DNA of 37,750 nucleotides, taken from positions 1 through 37,750 of the forward strand of contig JAJZNR010000024.1 of assembly GCA_021811605.1 (NCBI GenBank), written 5' to 3'. Positions 22,702 through 30,183 of the stretch are shown here, piece after piece. The translations under genes were made by a program, and so were the position numbers. Source of the stretch: Microcaldota archaeon. Lineage in GTDB: Archaea > Micrarchaeota > Micrarchaeia > Micrarchaeales > Micrarchaeaceae. Below the pieces are notes generated by a model. That model was not told where the DNA came from. It saw nothing but the letters and a program-made list of their open reading frames with translations, and made no database searches. Numbering within the stretch: position 1 is the stretch's first letter; each line of letters begins with the position of its first letter.

Positions 22702-25296
22702 CTAACCTACCGAGTTCGATGTATCGAGTTTGATTAATCGTTTAAGTTCAATCGAGTATTCCATAGGCAGGACCTTCGCGAGGTCCTCGATGAAGCCTAG
22801 CACGATCGTCGCGATAGCGTCGTCCTCGCTCATTCCCCTCGACATCAGGTAGAAGAGCTGCTCCTCGCCTATCTTTCCGACTGTCGCCTCGTGCGTGATT
22901 GTGGCATCGTCCCTGTAGACCTGCATGTACGGGTAGGTGTTGGTCTTGGCCGTTTCATCGAGCAGAAGCGCGTCGCAGCGCACATTGCTCTTAACGTTCG
23001 CAGCGTCCTTCGAAATGTAAAGAAGACCTCTGTAGGAAGCCACCCCGGTTCCCTTCGAAACGCTCTTTGAGACGATTTTCGACGTGGTGTTCGGTGCAAG
23101 GTGGTAAATCTTTCCACCAGAATCCTGGGTCTGCCCTTCACCAGCCACCGCTATCGAAAGGACTTCGCCGCTCGCCCCCTCTCCCTTGAGATATACCGAA
23201 GGATACTTCATATTCAGCCTGCTGCCTATATTCCCGTCAATCCAGGACACGCGCGCACCATCATACGCAAACGCGCGCTGTGTAACAAGGTTGTAAACAT
23301 TCTTCGACCAGTTCTGGATCGTTATGTATCGTATACTAGAGTTTTTGTGAGCAACAAGTTCCACGACTGCAGAGTGCAGCGAAGAGCTCATGTAAATCGG
23401 GGCCGTGCAGTTGTGAACAGCAACCCCACCTGCAACATAACTCTCATCTTCCTCCACGCTAAAGTTATAAACTGGCAAGTTTTCAACAGTTTCAGAAGTT
23501 ATCTCAGTTATCGGTACAAACGCGTAGTTTTCGAAGATCCTAGTCCGCGAAGAAGTTGTAATGACGTTTTCTAATGAAACAAGCATCTTCGTATTTCCTG
23601 TATCTATAGAAGAGGTAGTCAAGGTTCCCATCAGATTGGCGAACCGGACAACGTTGTCGCCTCCGATATACACGCAGTACATCGTATTCCTGTTTCCTGT
23701 CCTTTTCTGCGTGTTTACCGAAGAGAAAATATGCATTCTAAGCAATATGCTCTTCAACTGTTTTGCAAGAACCTCAGATATCGTATTTATTCTAAACATT
23801 TTTTTATTCCCGTAATCATAGTCCTTATTCATGAAGCTGCCATCGCCTCTCCACATCCCCACGATAAGCTCTTTTTGTTTTTCGGTTCTTTCATTGAGCG
23901 CCCACAGAGGAATTCTCTTGTTTTTAGCACCTTTTCCAAATTGTTGTTTGAAGAATCTTGCAGCCAAAGTAGAACATAGAACTATAGATATTCCGTTTTT
24001 GTATACTTTCTGCACCAATGGCTTCTTCCCGAAATACCTTTCTAGTAGCGTGGCAGTATCCAAAACGCAATCAATTTCATTTTTATTAAAAGTAAATGTA
24101 AGATAACTATCTCCTTTTACGCTGGTAATTCTGCCTCCTGATAAGTAATAGCCAATCAATCTGAAGAAATCAGCATCAGTATTGAGCGTAAGTTGGATAC
24201 TTTCAGTTTTCCATCGTGTCCTCATTCTTATCGGGAATTCTCTATAATCAGCGGTTTTTGTGGTGTTATCTATCGGAATCGCAAGATAATCCGACTTCTT
24301 CAACTGATCTGCCCTAACCCATTCTGTTTCCCATTTCACATTCGTGTATTCTTGTTTTTTTCTCCTGGCCACCAAGAAAGGGTGCTCGTCTGTTGCTTTT
24401 ATTACAGCTGTCGTGTCACCATCATATTTTATCGAATATAGTTTTCCAGTGTGGGGCCTGACTTGTGTGTGATATACGGTCCTGTAGCGTCTTGCATGTG
24501 TAAATACCCGATCTCCGACTTTCACCTCTTCTATTGGCTTTAAGCCTTCTTCAGTTACGATTTCAGTTCCCGCTACAAAACAGCCTTCGATGTAGACCAC
24601 CTCCGCGCCTTCGTCAGCTATGATCAATGTGCGTTCGAACTGCCCCGCTTTCTCCGCGTTGATTCTGAAGTAAGCCTGCAGCGGCATCGCGACCTTCACT
24701 CCCTTTGGCACATAGATGAACGATCCTCCGGACCAGACCGCGGTGTTGAGGGCGGCGAACTTGTTATCGCTCGGCGGTATTATCGTTCCGAAGTACTTTT
24801 TCATTATCTCCGGATACTTCTTCACCGCAGTGTCCGTGTCCGTGAATATGACCCCCTGCCGCTCCAGGTCCTCACGCACGTGGTGGTACACTACCTCGGA
24901 GTCGAACTGCGCCTCCGCGCCGGAGAAGAACTTCCTCTCCGCTTCCGGGATCCCGAGCTTGTCGAACGTTCTCTTTATGTCATCGGGTACCTTGTCCCAG
25001 CTGTCTGTCTTCGTACCTCCGGGCTTCATGTAGTAGTAAATATCATCGTAATTTATACCGCTGAGGTCTCCACCCCACATCGGTGTGGGCTTGCTCATAA
25101 ATACCCTGTAGCCCTGCAGCCTCTTCTCCAACATCCACTCCGGCTCCTCCTTTATCTTGGATATCTCCCTGACCGTGTCCTCGGTCAGCCCCTTCTTCGT
25201 AATGTGGGCGTATTCCACCTTTTCTGTGAAGCCGTAGGCTTCCTTATACTCGCTGTTCTGCTGCTCAAGCACCGCCTTGTAGTTGTCTTCTGCCAT
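22702..25296 (-). CDS. sufB: Fe-S assembly protein SufB, interrupted in frame by an intein
   Basis: Main scaffold of the SufBCD complex. The precursor is 864 residues; removing the intein (residues 239-629) leaves 473, normal for SufB. N-terminal extein: PEWMLEKRLQGYRVF, WGGDLSGINYDDIYYY, SGGSFIYVPKGVKVAMPLQAYF. C-terminal extein: CTAPIYMSSSLHSAVVELV, LNMKYPSVYLKGEGA, ATITHEATVGKIGEEQLFYLMSRGM. The intein splits the highly conserved YIEG/CTAP, so SufB is non-functional until splicing. First gene of the operon; a long leader contains a palindrome and a TATA box (25371-25382, minus strand). ATG 25296 has only a weak ribosome-binding site. Confidence 0.96.
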   Translation of the reverse strand: MAEDNYKAVLEQQNSEYKEAYGFTEKVEYAHITKKGLTEDTVREISKIKEEPEWMLEKRLQGYRVFMSKPTPMWGGDLSGINYDDIYYYMKPGGTKTDSWDKVPDDIKRTFDKLGIPEAERKFFSGAEAQFDSEVVYHHVREDLERQGVIFTDTDTAVKKYPEIMKKYFGTIIPPSDNKFAALNTAVWSGGSFIYVPKGVKVAMPLQAYFRINAEKAGQFERTLIIADEGAEVVYIEGCFVAGTEIVTEEGLKPIEEVKVGDRVFTHARRYRTVYHTQVRPHTGKLYSIKYDGDTTAVIKATDEHPFLVARRKKQEYTNVKWETEWVRADQLKKSDYLAIPIDNTTKTADYREFPIRMRTRWKTESIQLTLNTDADFFRLIGYYLSGGRITSVKGDSYLTFTFNKNEIDCVLDTATLLERYFGKKPLVQKVYKNGISIVLCSTLAARFFKQQFGKGAKNKRIPLWALNERTEKQKELIVGMWRGDGSFMNKDYDYGNKKMFRINTISEVLAKQLKSILLRMHIFSSVNTQKRTGNRNTMYCVYIGGDNVVRFANLMGTLTTSSIDTGNTKMLVSLENVITTSSRTRIFENYAFVPITEITSETVENLPVYNFSVEEDESYVAGGVAVHNCTAPIYMSSSLHSAVVELVAHKNSSIRYITIQNWSKNVYNLVTQRAFAYDGARVSWIDGNIGSRLNMKYPSVYLKGEGASGEVLSIAVAGEGQTQDSGGKIYHLAPNTTSKIVSKSVSKGTGVASYRGLLYISKDAANVKSNVRCDALLLDETAKTNTYPYMQVYRDDATITHEATVGKIGEEQLFYLMSRGMSEDDAIATIVLGFIEDLAKVLPMEYSIELKRLIKLDTSNSVG
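23410..24582 (-). mobile_element. SufB intein with LAGLIDADG endonuclease domain (391 residues)
   Basis: Begins CFVAGTEIVTEEGLKPIEEV (Cys1, block A), block B KATDEHPFLVAR (Thr-x-x-His), block F LPVYNFSVEEDESYVAGG, block G VAVHN followed by the extein Cys. All splicing residues are present, so self-excision is expected. The central part is a LAGLIDADG endonuclease: motif 1 LIGYYLSGG (intein residues 142-150) and motif 2 IVGMWRGDG (240-248). Motif 1 lacks the usual acidic residue before the last Gly, motif 2 keeps its Asp. The intein DNA is visibly AT-richer than the exteins, as expected for a mobile insert. SufB inteins are known from mycobacteria and from Ferroplasma. Confidence 0.95.
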
Positions 25297-25323
25297 CCGG
25301 ATCCCGCAAATACGACTATATGA

Positions 25324-25350
25324 CTATAACTGCGTATAACACAGTTATAG
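25324..25350. promoter_or_regulatory. Perfect 9-bp palindrome in the sufB leader (candidate operator)
   Basis: CTATAACTG at 25324-25332 and CAGTTATAG at 25342-25350, 9-base spacer. A shorter direct repeat GACTATA (25313-25319, 25322-25328) overlaps it. It lies between the TATA box and the sufB ATG, where a bound repressor would block transcription. Confidence 0.65.
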
Positions 25351-25370
25351 CAGAAGTAGTTGTGGCCTGA

Positions 25371-25382
25371 AATATTTAAATA
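25371..25382 (-). promoter_or_regulatory. TATA box of the suf operon
   Basis: On the minus strand TATTTAAATATT; predicted transcription start near 25350, at the edge of the palindrome. The core is nearly symmetric, so plus-strand use cannot be excluded. Confidence 0.55.
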
Positions 25383-25455
25383 CTACTGACCCACAGCCGG
25401 AGTACACCGCTTCAAGAACTGCCGGTCCTTTGCCGATAGACGAACACGGGAAAAC

Positions 25456-25467
25456 CCATTTATAAAG
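25456..25467 (+). promoter_or_regulatory. TATA box of the Nudix gene
   Basis: CCATTTATAAAGG about 33 nt before ATG 25496. Confidence 0.55.
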
Positions 25468-25495
25468 GGGCTCCAAACCTCTCTGCAGACCAATC

Positions 25496-26128
25496 ATGAC
25501 AGATTCCAATCACAGATCCCCGAGAGCTTCGGGGTGCGTGCACGATATAGCTGCCGTGCTCGCTCTCAGAACCGGCTCTATGCCGACCGCAAAGGAAGCT
25601 TTGCTGCTGCGCCGTGCGCCAGCTGACGAGTTCCAGCCGGGCCTGTTCAACATGCCAATGGGCCATCTCAGGCGAGGCGAGACTTACGACCACGCTGCAA
25701 TAAGGGAGCTCCGCGAGGAAACAGGGATAAGGTTGCGGGCGGAGCAGCTCGTCTACGTCGGTGATTATTACCTTGACGTGCCGAAAGAGGGTACAGGGAT
25801 TAGCGTTCCGTTCCACTTTAGGCAGTATGTGGCAAACCTGCCAAAAGGGATCGGCGAGAAGGACATAAAGCTCTCAAAAGACCACACCGAAGCGAGATTC
25901 ATAGGCTTCGAAACGCTGAGGAAGGCGCTGTATGCCCCTGTCGTGCAATTCACGCTCCCTGATGCGAAACTGCTCAGACTTGTGACAATGCTGCACAGAT
26001 CCTTCCCGATTAATGGCAGCGTGCCACAGGAGTTCAAGGCGAATCTGGGTGCGCTGCTTTCGGATCCGCACGCAGGGCTGCGGTTCAAGCCCACACCCCT
26101 TACAGGGGGGTTCCCAGACTGGCCCTGA
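25496..26128 (+). CDS. Nudix hydrolase
   Basis: 210 residues. Hydrolyses a nucleoside diphosphate linked to another group. A perfect Nudix box GHLRRGETYDHAAIRELREETGI (G-x5-E-x7-RE-U-x-EE-x-G-U, about residues 56-78) holds the metal-binding glutamates. The N-terminus has the usual beta strand (DIAAVLALRTG, ALLLRRAPAD). The C-terminal 60 residues, basic with a Pro-rich end (LRFKPTPLTGGFPDWP), are not part of the box and may define the substrate, which is unknown. Monocistronic, divergent from the suf operon with a 200-nt shared upstream region. Confidence 0.93.
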   Translation: MTDSNHRSPRASGCVHDIAAVLALRTGSMPTAKEALLLRRAPADEFQPGLFNMPMGHLRRGETYDHAAIRELREETGIRLRAEQLVYVGDYYLDVPKEGTGISVPFHFRQYVANLPKGIGEKDIKLSKDHTEARFIGFETLRKALYAPVVQFTLPDAKLLRLVTMLHRSFPINGSVPQEFKANLGALLSDPHAGLRFKPTPLTGGFPDWP

Positions 26129-26228
26129 CATCGCTCGTATTCCTCTCATCGTATGCGAAGTATACCAGGAGCGACCAAACTGATTAATAAGCTAACGTGA
26201 GATGTAAGGACGCTTTTTCGGTGAGACT

Positions 26229-27851
26229 ATGACAAAAACAGAGTTCCACAACGAATCCACTTACAAGAATTATCTGGAGAGCGGGAAGGAGGACGACTTC
26301 GACTCGCTTTTCGACGCGGCGGTTTCGGAGGCGAAACGCCAATTCGGGCAGAAGCACCCGCTGTACATAAACGACAAGCCGGTCATGGCCGACCAGATGC
26401 TCACGGAGCGGTCTCCTATCGACGGCACCATCATAGGATACTTCAGCAGAGGCACGCGCGAGCACACAAGGGCGGCGGTTGCCGCTGCGAAATCGGCATT
26501 CGAGTCGTGGAAGAATGCCGATTACAGGGAGCGCGCCGCGCTGTTCCGGAAAGCCGCTGACGTTTTCGTGAAGCACAAGTTCCAGATTTCAGCGATACTG
26601 AGCTTCGAGAACGGCAAGTCGAGGTACGAGTCGGTTGGCGAGATAGACGAGGCCATAGACTTCATGAGGTATTATGCTAACGAGCTCGAGGCAAACAAGG
26701 GGTACGTGAGGAGGACTTCACAGGCCAAGAGCACGGCTAAGGTGAGTGCAGGCTTCCAGGGTGCACCATCCTCAAGGGAAGAAAAGGTCGTGATAAGCCT
26801 GCGCCCGATGGGTGTGTGGGGTGTCATAGCGCCGTTCAATTTCCCCGTTTCTATCGGAACCGGGATGAGCGTCGGTGCCCTAATCACCGGCAACACCGTG
26901 GTGTTCAAGCCCTCTTCGAGCGACAGCATGACCATGCTGAGCGGGCTCAAGATTTACGAGTATCTGAAGGAGGCAGGGCTGCCTCCCGGAGTGTTCAACT
27001 ACGTCTCCGGCCCTGGCAGCGAAGTCGGTGATGAGCTTGTAGCAAGCAAAGATGTGTCCGGTATAGCGTTCACAGGCTCCAGGAGCGTAGGGGTAGGGAT
27101 GATGCTGAAGGCGTACCAATCCGGGCAGCAGAAAGCGTTTGTAGTGGAGATGGGCGGAAAGAACCCCGTGATAGTCGGGAAGAAGTCGGATCTCGACATG
27201 GCCGTGCAGGGGGTGGCGAGCGCCGCGTTCGGCTTCGACGGACAGAAGTGCAGCGCGTGCTCTCGCGTGTATGTCCACGACTCGATAAAGGAGCAGTTCG
27301 TAAGCAAGCTCATAGAGAAGGCACGCAGCTTCAAGATAGGAAACCCACTTCAGAAGGACGTGTACCTGGGGCCGCTGATAAGCGACAATGCCATGAAAAC
27401 GTACGATCAGGCGGTGCAGGAGGCGAAGGCCGACGGGAGGGTGCTATACGGAGGAAACAGGGTCGGTGGCATTCCCGGCAACTACGTCGAGCCTACTATT
27501 ATAGAGGTAAGGCCTGACCACGAGCTGGTAAGGAGGGAGCTGTTCGTCCCGATACTCATAGTGCAGAGCTACTCCGATTTTTCTGATGCCCTTAAACGCG
27601 CTAACGACGTAGAGTACGGGCTTACGGCTGGCCTCTACAACGACAACAAGAAGGAGACGAAGGAGTTCATGGACAAGATACAGGCTGGAGTGGTCTACAT
27701 AAACAGGGAGACGAGCGCAACTACGGGCGCAATAGTGGGACTGCACACGTTCGTAGGCTGGAAGGGCAGCAGTGTGGGAGGCAAGGGCTCAGGAAGCAAA
27801 TTCTATCTCCAGCAGTTCATGAGGGAGCAGAGCATGTCGTTGACAAAGTAA
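26229..27851 (+). CDS. Aldehyde dehydrogenase, P5C dehydrogenase-like
   Basis: 540 residues, NAD(P)-dependent. Most similar in pattern to L-glutamate gamma-semialdehyde (1-pyrroline-5-carboxylate) dehydrogenase: the end reads INRETSATTGAIVG, then GWKGSSVGGKGSGSKFYLQQ and FMREQS, typical of that subfamily. NAD fold: APFNFPVSIGTGM, GNTVVFKPSS, GIAFTGSRSVG. Catalytic Glu in VEMGGKNP and Cys in DGQKCSACSR (about residue 341). It would convert glutamate semialdehyde to glutamate in proline breakdown; no proline dehydrogenase is nearby, so another aldehyde is possible. ATG has GGTG exactly five bases upstream and a GATTAATAAGC box about 40 nt upstream. Confidence 0.93.
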   Translation: MTKTEFHNESTYKNYLESGKEDDFDSLFDAAVSEAKRQFGQKHPLYINDKPVMADQMLTERSPIDGTIIGYFSRGTREHTRAAVAAAKSAFESWKNADYRERAALFRKAADVFVKHKFQISAILSFENGKSRYESVGEIDEAIDFMRYYANELEANKGYVRRTSQAKSTAKVSAGFQGAPSSREEKVVISLRPMGVWGVIAPFNFPVSIGTGMSVGALITGNTVVFKPSSSDSMTMLSGLKIYEYLKEAGLPPGVFNYVSGPGSEVGDELVASKDVSGIAFTGSRSVGVGMMLKAYQSGQQKAFVVEMGGKNPVIVGKKSDLDMAVQGVASAAFGFDGQKCSACSRVYVHDSIKEQFVSKLIEKARSFKIGNPLQKDVYLGPLISDNAMKTYDQAVQEAKADGRVLYGGNRVGGIPGNYVEPTIIEVRPDHELVRRELFVPILIVQSYSDFSDALKRANDVEYGLTAGLYNDNKKETKEFMDKIQAGVVYINRETSATTGAIVGLHTFVGWKGSSVGGKGSGSKFYLQQFMREQSMSLTK

Positions 27852-27883
27852 TTTAAAAGACCACAGCTACGTTATATGATACT

Positions 27884-28774
27884 ATGTTGCGTTCCCAGTC
27901 CGCGATGGAATACCTGATGACATACGGGTGGGCGATACTAATCATAGCTGTTGTTTTGGGGATCCTGTTCCAGCTCGGAGTCTTCTCTTCGGGAAACTTC
28001 CAGCCGCATGCGCAGGCCGGGTCGTGCCAGGTAAGCAGGACGGCTGCAGGGGTATCTTTGGAGGGGCAGTGCAACGGTCTTCTGCCGGAGTATGTTGCGA
28101 ATTTTGGCAGTGGAACAAGCACCGCCGCTGAGGTGGAGGGTACCAGTCTGAAAGGATTTTCCACAGCCTACCCTATTACGGTGACAGCTTGGGTTTACCT
28201 GCAAAGCCTGAATGGTTATTCTACAGTAGAGGGAGTATTCTCATATGGCTCAAACTGTGGAAATACGGAAACCCTTGATTTTGTGAGCAACGGCGGCAGC
28301 CCGCCAAGCGCCGTGCCGTTTATAGATGCTTGCGGCGACAATTACGAGTCCAATCTACTTGCCCCGCTTAACACGTGGAATTTCGTAGCTTACACATTAA
28401 ATTCTGGTGGAACACTAACGTTCTACCTGAATTCACAATCAAATACAATCAGCGGAGCAGCTAGCCAGGTCATCGTACCTAATGATTTCCTTATAGGGAA
28501 GGATCAGGAGGGAGGGATTAACACACTGTATGACAACATAAATGGATATATCTCGAACGTGCAAGTTTACAACACAACTCTTTCAAGCACCGAAGTTCAA
28601 GCGCTTTATCTCGAGGGCATAGGCGGCGCGCCAATCCGTCCGCAGAACCTTGCCGCATGGTGGCCGCTGAATGGCAATCTTAACGATTATTCTGGAAATA
28701 ACAATAACGCAGCTCCGGTAGGCAACGGGATCTTGTACAGCAGCTCGTGGGAGAGCGGGTACACACCACCGTGA
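27884..28774 (+). CDS. Secreted LamG-domain protein with class III signal peptide (paralogue)
   Basis: 296 residues. RSQSAMEYLMTYGWAILII plus hydrophobic stretch is the pilin-like signal, processed by a prepilin peptidase. The LamG domain (ITVTAWVYLQSLNGYSTVEG, NTWNFVAYTLNSGGTLTFYL, NINGYISNVQVYNTTLSSTE) is unlike that of the paralogue at 12092, but the first 60 and last 55 residues are almost the same. TAATTTAAAAG ends about 25 nt before the ATG, so the mRNA is probably leaderless. The downstream DUF192 gene starts 4 nt after the stop, so the two may be co-transcribed. Probable cell-surface binding protein. Confidence 0.9.
   Translation: MLRSQSAMEYLMTYGWAILIIAVVLGILFQLGVFSSGNFQPHAQAGSCQVSRTAAGVSLEGQCNGLLPEYVANFGSGTSTAAEVEGTSLKGFSTAYPITVTAWVYLQSLNGYSTVEGVFSYGSNCGNTETLDFVSNGGSPPSAVPFIDACGDNYESNLLAPLNTWNFVAYTLNSGGTLTFYLNSQSNTISGAASQVIVPNDFLIGKDQEGGINTLYDNINGYISNVQVYNTTLSSTEVQALYLEGIGGAPIRPQNLAAWWPLNGNLNDYSGNNNNAAPVGNGILYSSSWESGYTPP
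27895..28077 (+). repeat. Near-identical LamG 5' module, copy C
   Basis: Counterpart of 12768-12950 (minus strand); 183 bases with very few differences, including agreement at silent positions. Confidence 0.85.
28608..28771 (+). repeat. Conserved LamG 3' module, copy C
   Basis: Encodes LEGIGGAPIRPQNLAAWWPL and the final SSWESGYT. Shared with the ends of the other two LamG genes; more diverged at the DNA level than the 5' module. Confidence 0.75.
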
Positions 28775-28778
28775 TAAC

Positions 28779-29183
28779 ATGTGCATATTGCGCCTTCTTT
28801 CAAAAGGCCTCGAATACGAACGCAGGGCAGTTTTACTTAACGGAAAGAGGCTCCATGCAATTATCGCTGACACCCCGAGAAAGATGACCGTAGGTCTAAT
28901 GTTCAGGCAAAAACTGAAGGACAACGAATGCATGCTTTTCGAATTCCCTGCAATGGGCTCTCATCCCATCTGGATGAAGAACATGATGTTCCCCATCGAT
29001 ATAATCTGGTGCGGTGCGGATGGCAGGATAGTTTACATTGTCCAGGACGCCCAGCCGCTCACCAAGTGGTGGCAGCTTTCCGGCTACACTCCCGACCACA
29101 ATTCAAAATATGTGATCGAGCTCAACTCCGGATTTGTCAGAAAGAACAAAATAAAAAAAGGGATGAAGGTGAGCTTTACTTGA
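28779..29183 (+). CDS. DUF192 protein (cytoplasmic type)
   Basis: 134 residues forming a single DUF192 domain with no signal or membrane helix: RKMTVGLMFRQKL, CMLFEFPAMGSHPIWMKNM (signature WMKN), FPIDIIWCGADGRIV, YVIELNSGFVRKNKIKKGMKV. The family function is unknown. It follows the LamG gene by 4 nt and its end overlaps the minus-strand gene 29176-29496 by 8 bases. Confidence 0.9.
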   Translation: MCILRLLSKGLEYERRAVLLNGKRLHAIIADTPRKMTVGLMFRQKLKDNECMLFEFPAMGSHPIWMKNMMFPIDIIWCGADGRIVYIVQDAQPLTKWWQLSGYTPDHNSKYVIELNSGFVRKNKIKKGMKVSFT

Positions 29184-29496
29184 GGGCGGCTGCCTGTGCC
29201 TTCGTGTAGAGGTTATGTGGAATGGTAAGATCCCTCACATCCACGACATTCAGGCCCGCTCTAAGCAGATCCCTCGCCTTTTCAATTTCAGAGAATGGTG
29301 CACCGATACCCTCCAATCGCCTCAAGCTGCTTAGTCTTTCCCGTATCTCATCTGCCGGATTCGTTACCCAGACACTGTCAACTCTTACTCTCTCCTGTCC
29401 GTTACTGCAGGTCTTATCCTGCCCTCCGGAAGGAGGCAGACGCACAGTACCAAGTCCTACAGCTACATTTCCCAGTCCGGGTATATTCCTATTCAT
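29176..29496 (-). CDS. Small hypothetical protein
   Basis: 106 residues, no family recognised. The N-terminal half is Gly/Val-rich (GLGNVAVGLGTVRLPPSGGQ) and the C-terminal half is helical (ADEIRERLSSLRRLEGIGAP, EIEKARDLLRAGLN). The gene is supported by GGTG exactly five bases before the ATG and a TTATAAATATATT box about 45 nt upstream on the minus strand. It converges on the DUF192 gene. Confidence 0.7.
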   Translation of the reverse strand: MNRNIPGLGNVAVGLGTVRLPPSGGQDKTCSNGQERVRVDSVWVTNPADEIRERLSSLRRLEGIGAPFSEIEKARDLLRAGLNVVDVRDLTIPHNLYTKAQAAALK

Positions 29497-29549
29497 AGAC
29501 TCACCAGTCGCTTCGCATAACCTACATTAGTAATATATTTATAATTTCC

Positions 29550-29750
29550 GCTCTCGTGACGCTTAAACTAGGACCTTGGGGTATCGAATTTCGTACCCCA
29601 GCGCGCAAATAACTGGATAAACGAGTGTATCGCGCGTTCATATTCACGGAGGCGAAACGGTTTCAACCCACGCATGGAAGTGCTGCATCGGCGGGGCCTG
29701 ACCTGTTATGCGCTCGAATCCGGTCTCGTGCCAAGAAAGTTGCCCTCAAA
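29550..29750. other. Intergenic region with strong hairpins, possible RNA or gene remnant
   Basis: No gene is convincing between 29497 and 29796. The part 29560-29750 is GC-richer than its flanks and holds TGGGGTA/TACCCCA at 29577-29600 (with an inner CGAA/TTCG), GCGCG/CGCGC at 29601/29631, CGCAT/ATGCG at 29671/29707, and ACGAG/CTCGT. The frame on the minus strand reads a short unlabelled peptide (GLKPFRLREYERAIHSFIQL). A TATA-like stretch lies at 29533-29545. It could be a structured RNA or a decayed gene; it matches no tRNA, RNase P or SRP pattern. Confidence 0.35.
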
Positions 29751-29751
29751 A

Positions 29752-29809
29752 TAGAAAAGAAAGAAGAAAAGAAAAAAAAAGAAAAGGGAAGCGCAATCAG
29801 CGCCTTCCC
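29752..29809 (-). terminator. Hairpin and long T-run ending the small repeat-protein gene
   Basis: On the minus strand GGGAAGGCGC-TGATT-GCGCTTCCC (one bulged base) covers the stop codon and is followed by 30 nt of mostly T with a run of nine. Confidence 0.75.
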
Positions 29810-30021
29810 TTTCGGTTCATCTTTGCCCTCGCTACGTAACCGCCCTTGTCGATGAAGTAAAGGAATCCTTCCTCCCTCTTTACCCTCTCGCTTCCGACCT
29901 TGGCCTTCCTGCCCCTTGTGTTTGTCTTCATAGGAGTCCTCCATACGAATCCATCCTTTCCAAGATAGTACAGGTACCCATCCTCGCGGCTTATTTTCTC
30001 GTCTGTCATTCGTTCTGCCAT
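29797..30021 (-). CDS. Small protein of two tandem repeats
   Basis: 74 residues from MAERMTDEK. Two copies of a roughly 30-residue unit: REDGYLYYLGKDGFVWRTPM and REEGFLYFIDKGGYVARAKM, each followed by a basic linker (NTRGRKAKVG, NRKGRR). The protein is very basic; the YLYYLGKDGFVW core suggests small beta hairpins, perhaps binding nucleic acid. ATG 30021 has GGTG six bases upstream; GATATTTAAAG lies about 45 nt upstream on the minus strand. Family name not known to me, but the clear repeat and strong terminator support a real gene. Confidence 0.8.
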   Translation of the reverse strand: MAERMTDEKISREDGYLYYLGKDGFVWRTPMKTNTRGRKAKVGSERVKREEGFLYFIDKGGYVARAKMNRKGRR

Positions 30022-30183
30022 AAAATTCACCGAATTTTCGATAGCACTACTCTGCGTATCTTTAAATATCTATCGTCGGTGCACCGTCGGGAATTAAGGT
30101 AAACTGCGGATTCAGAGCAGTATATAAACCTGTTGCTACCCCGATAACCACAACAATTATTATTCCTTGTCTATTGTAACATA

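Noticed and set aside
29690-29710. Possible SRP RNA helix 8 (AGGTCAGG...GCAGC, minus strand)
   Set aside because: The conserved tetraloop is missing and too little sequence lies upstream for an SRP RNA.
29625-29855. 76-residue plus-strand ORF
   Set aside because: Low-complexity Lys/Glu from the T-run terminator read backwards; overlaps the repeat-protein gene.
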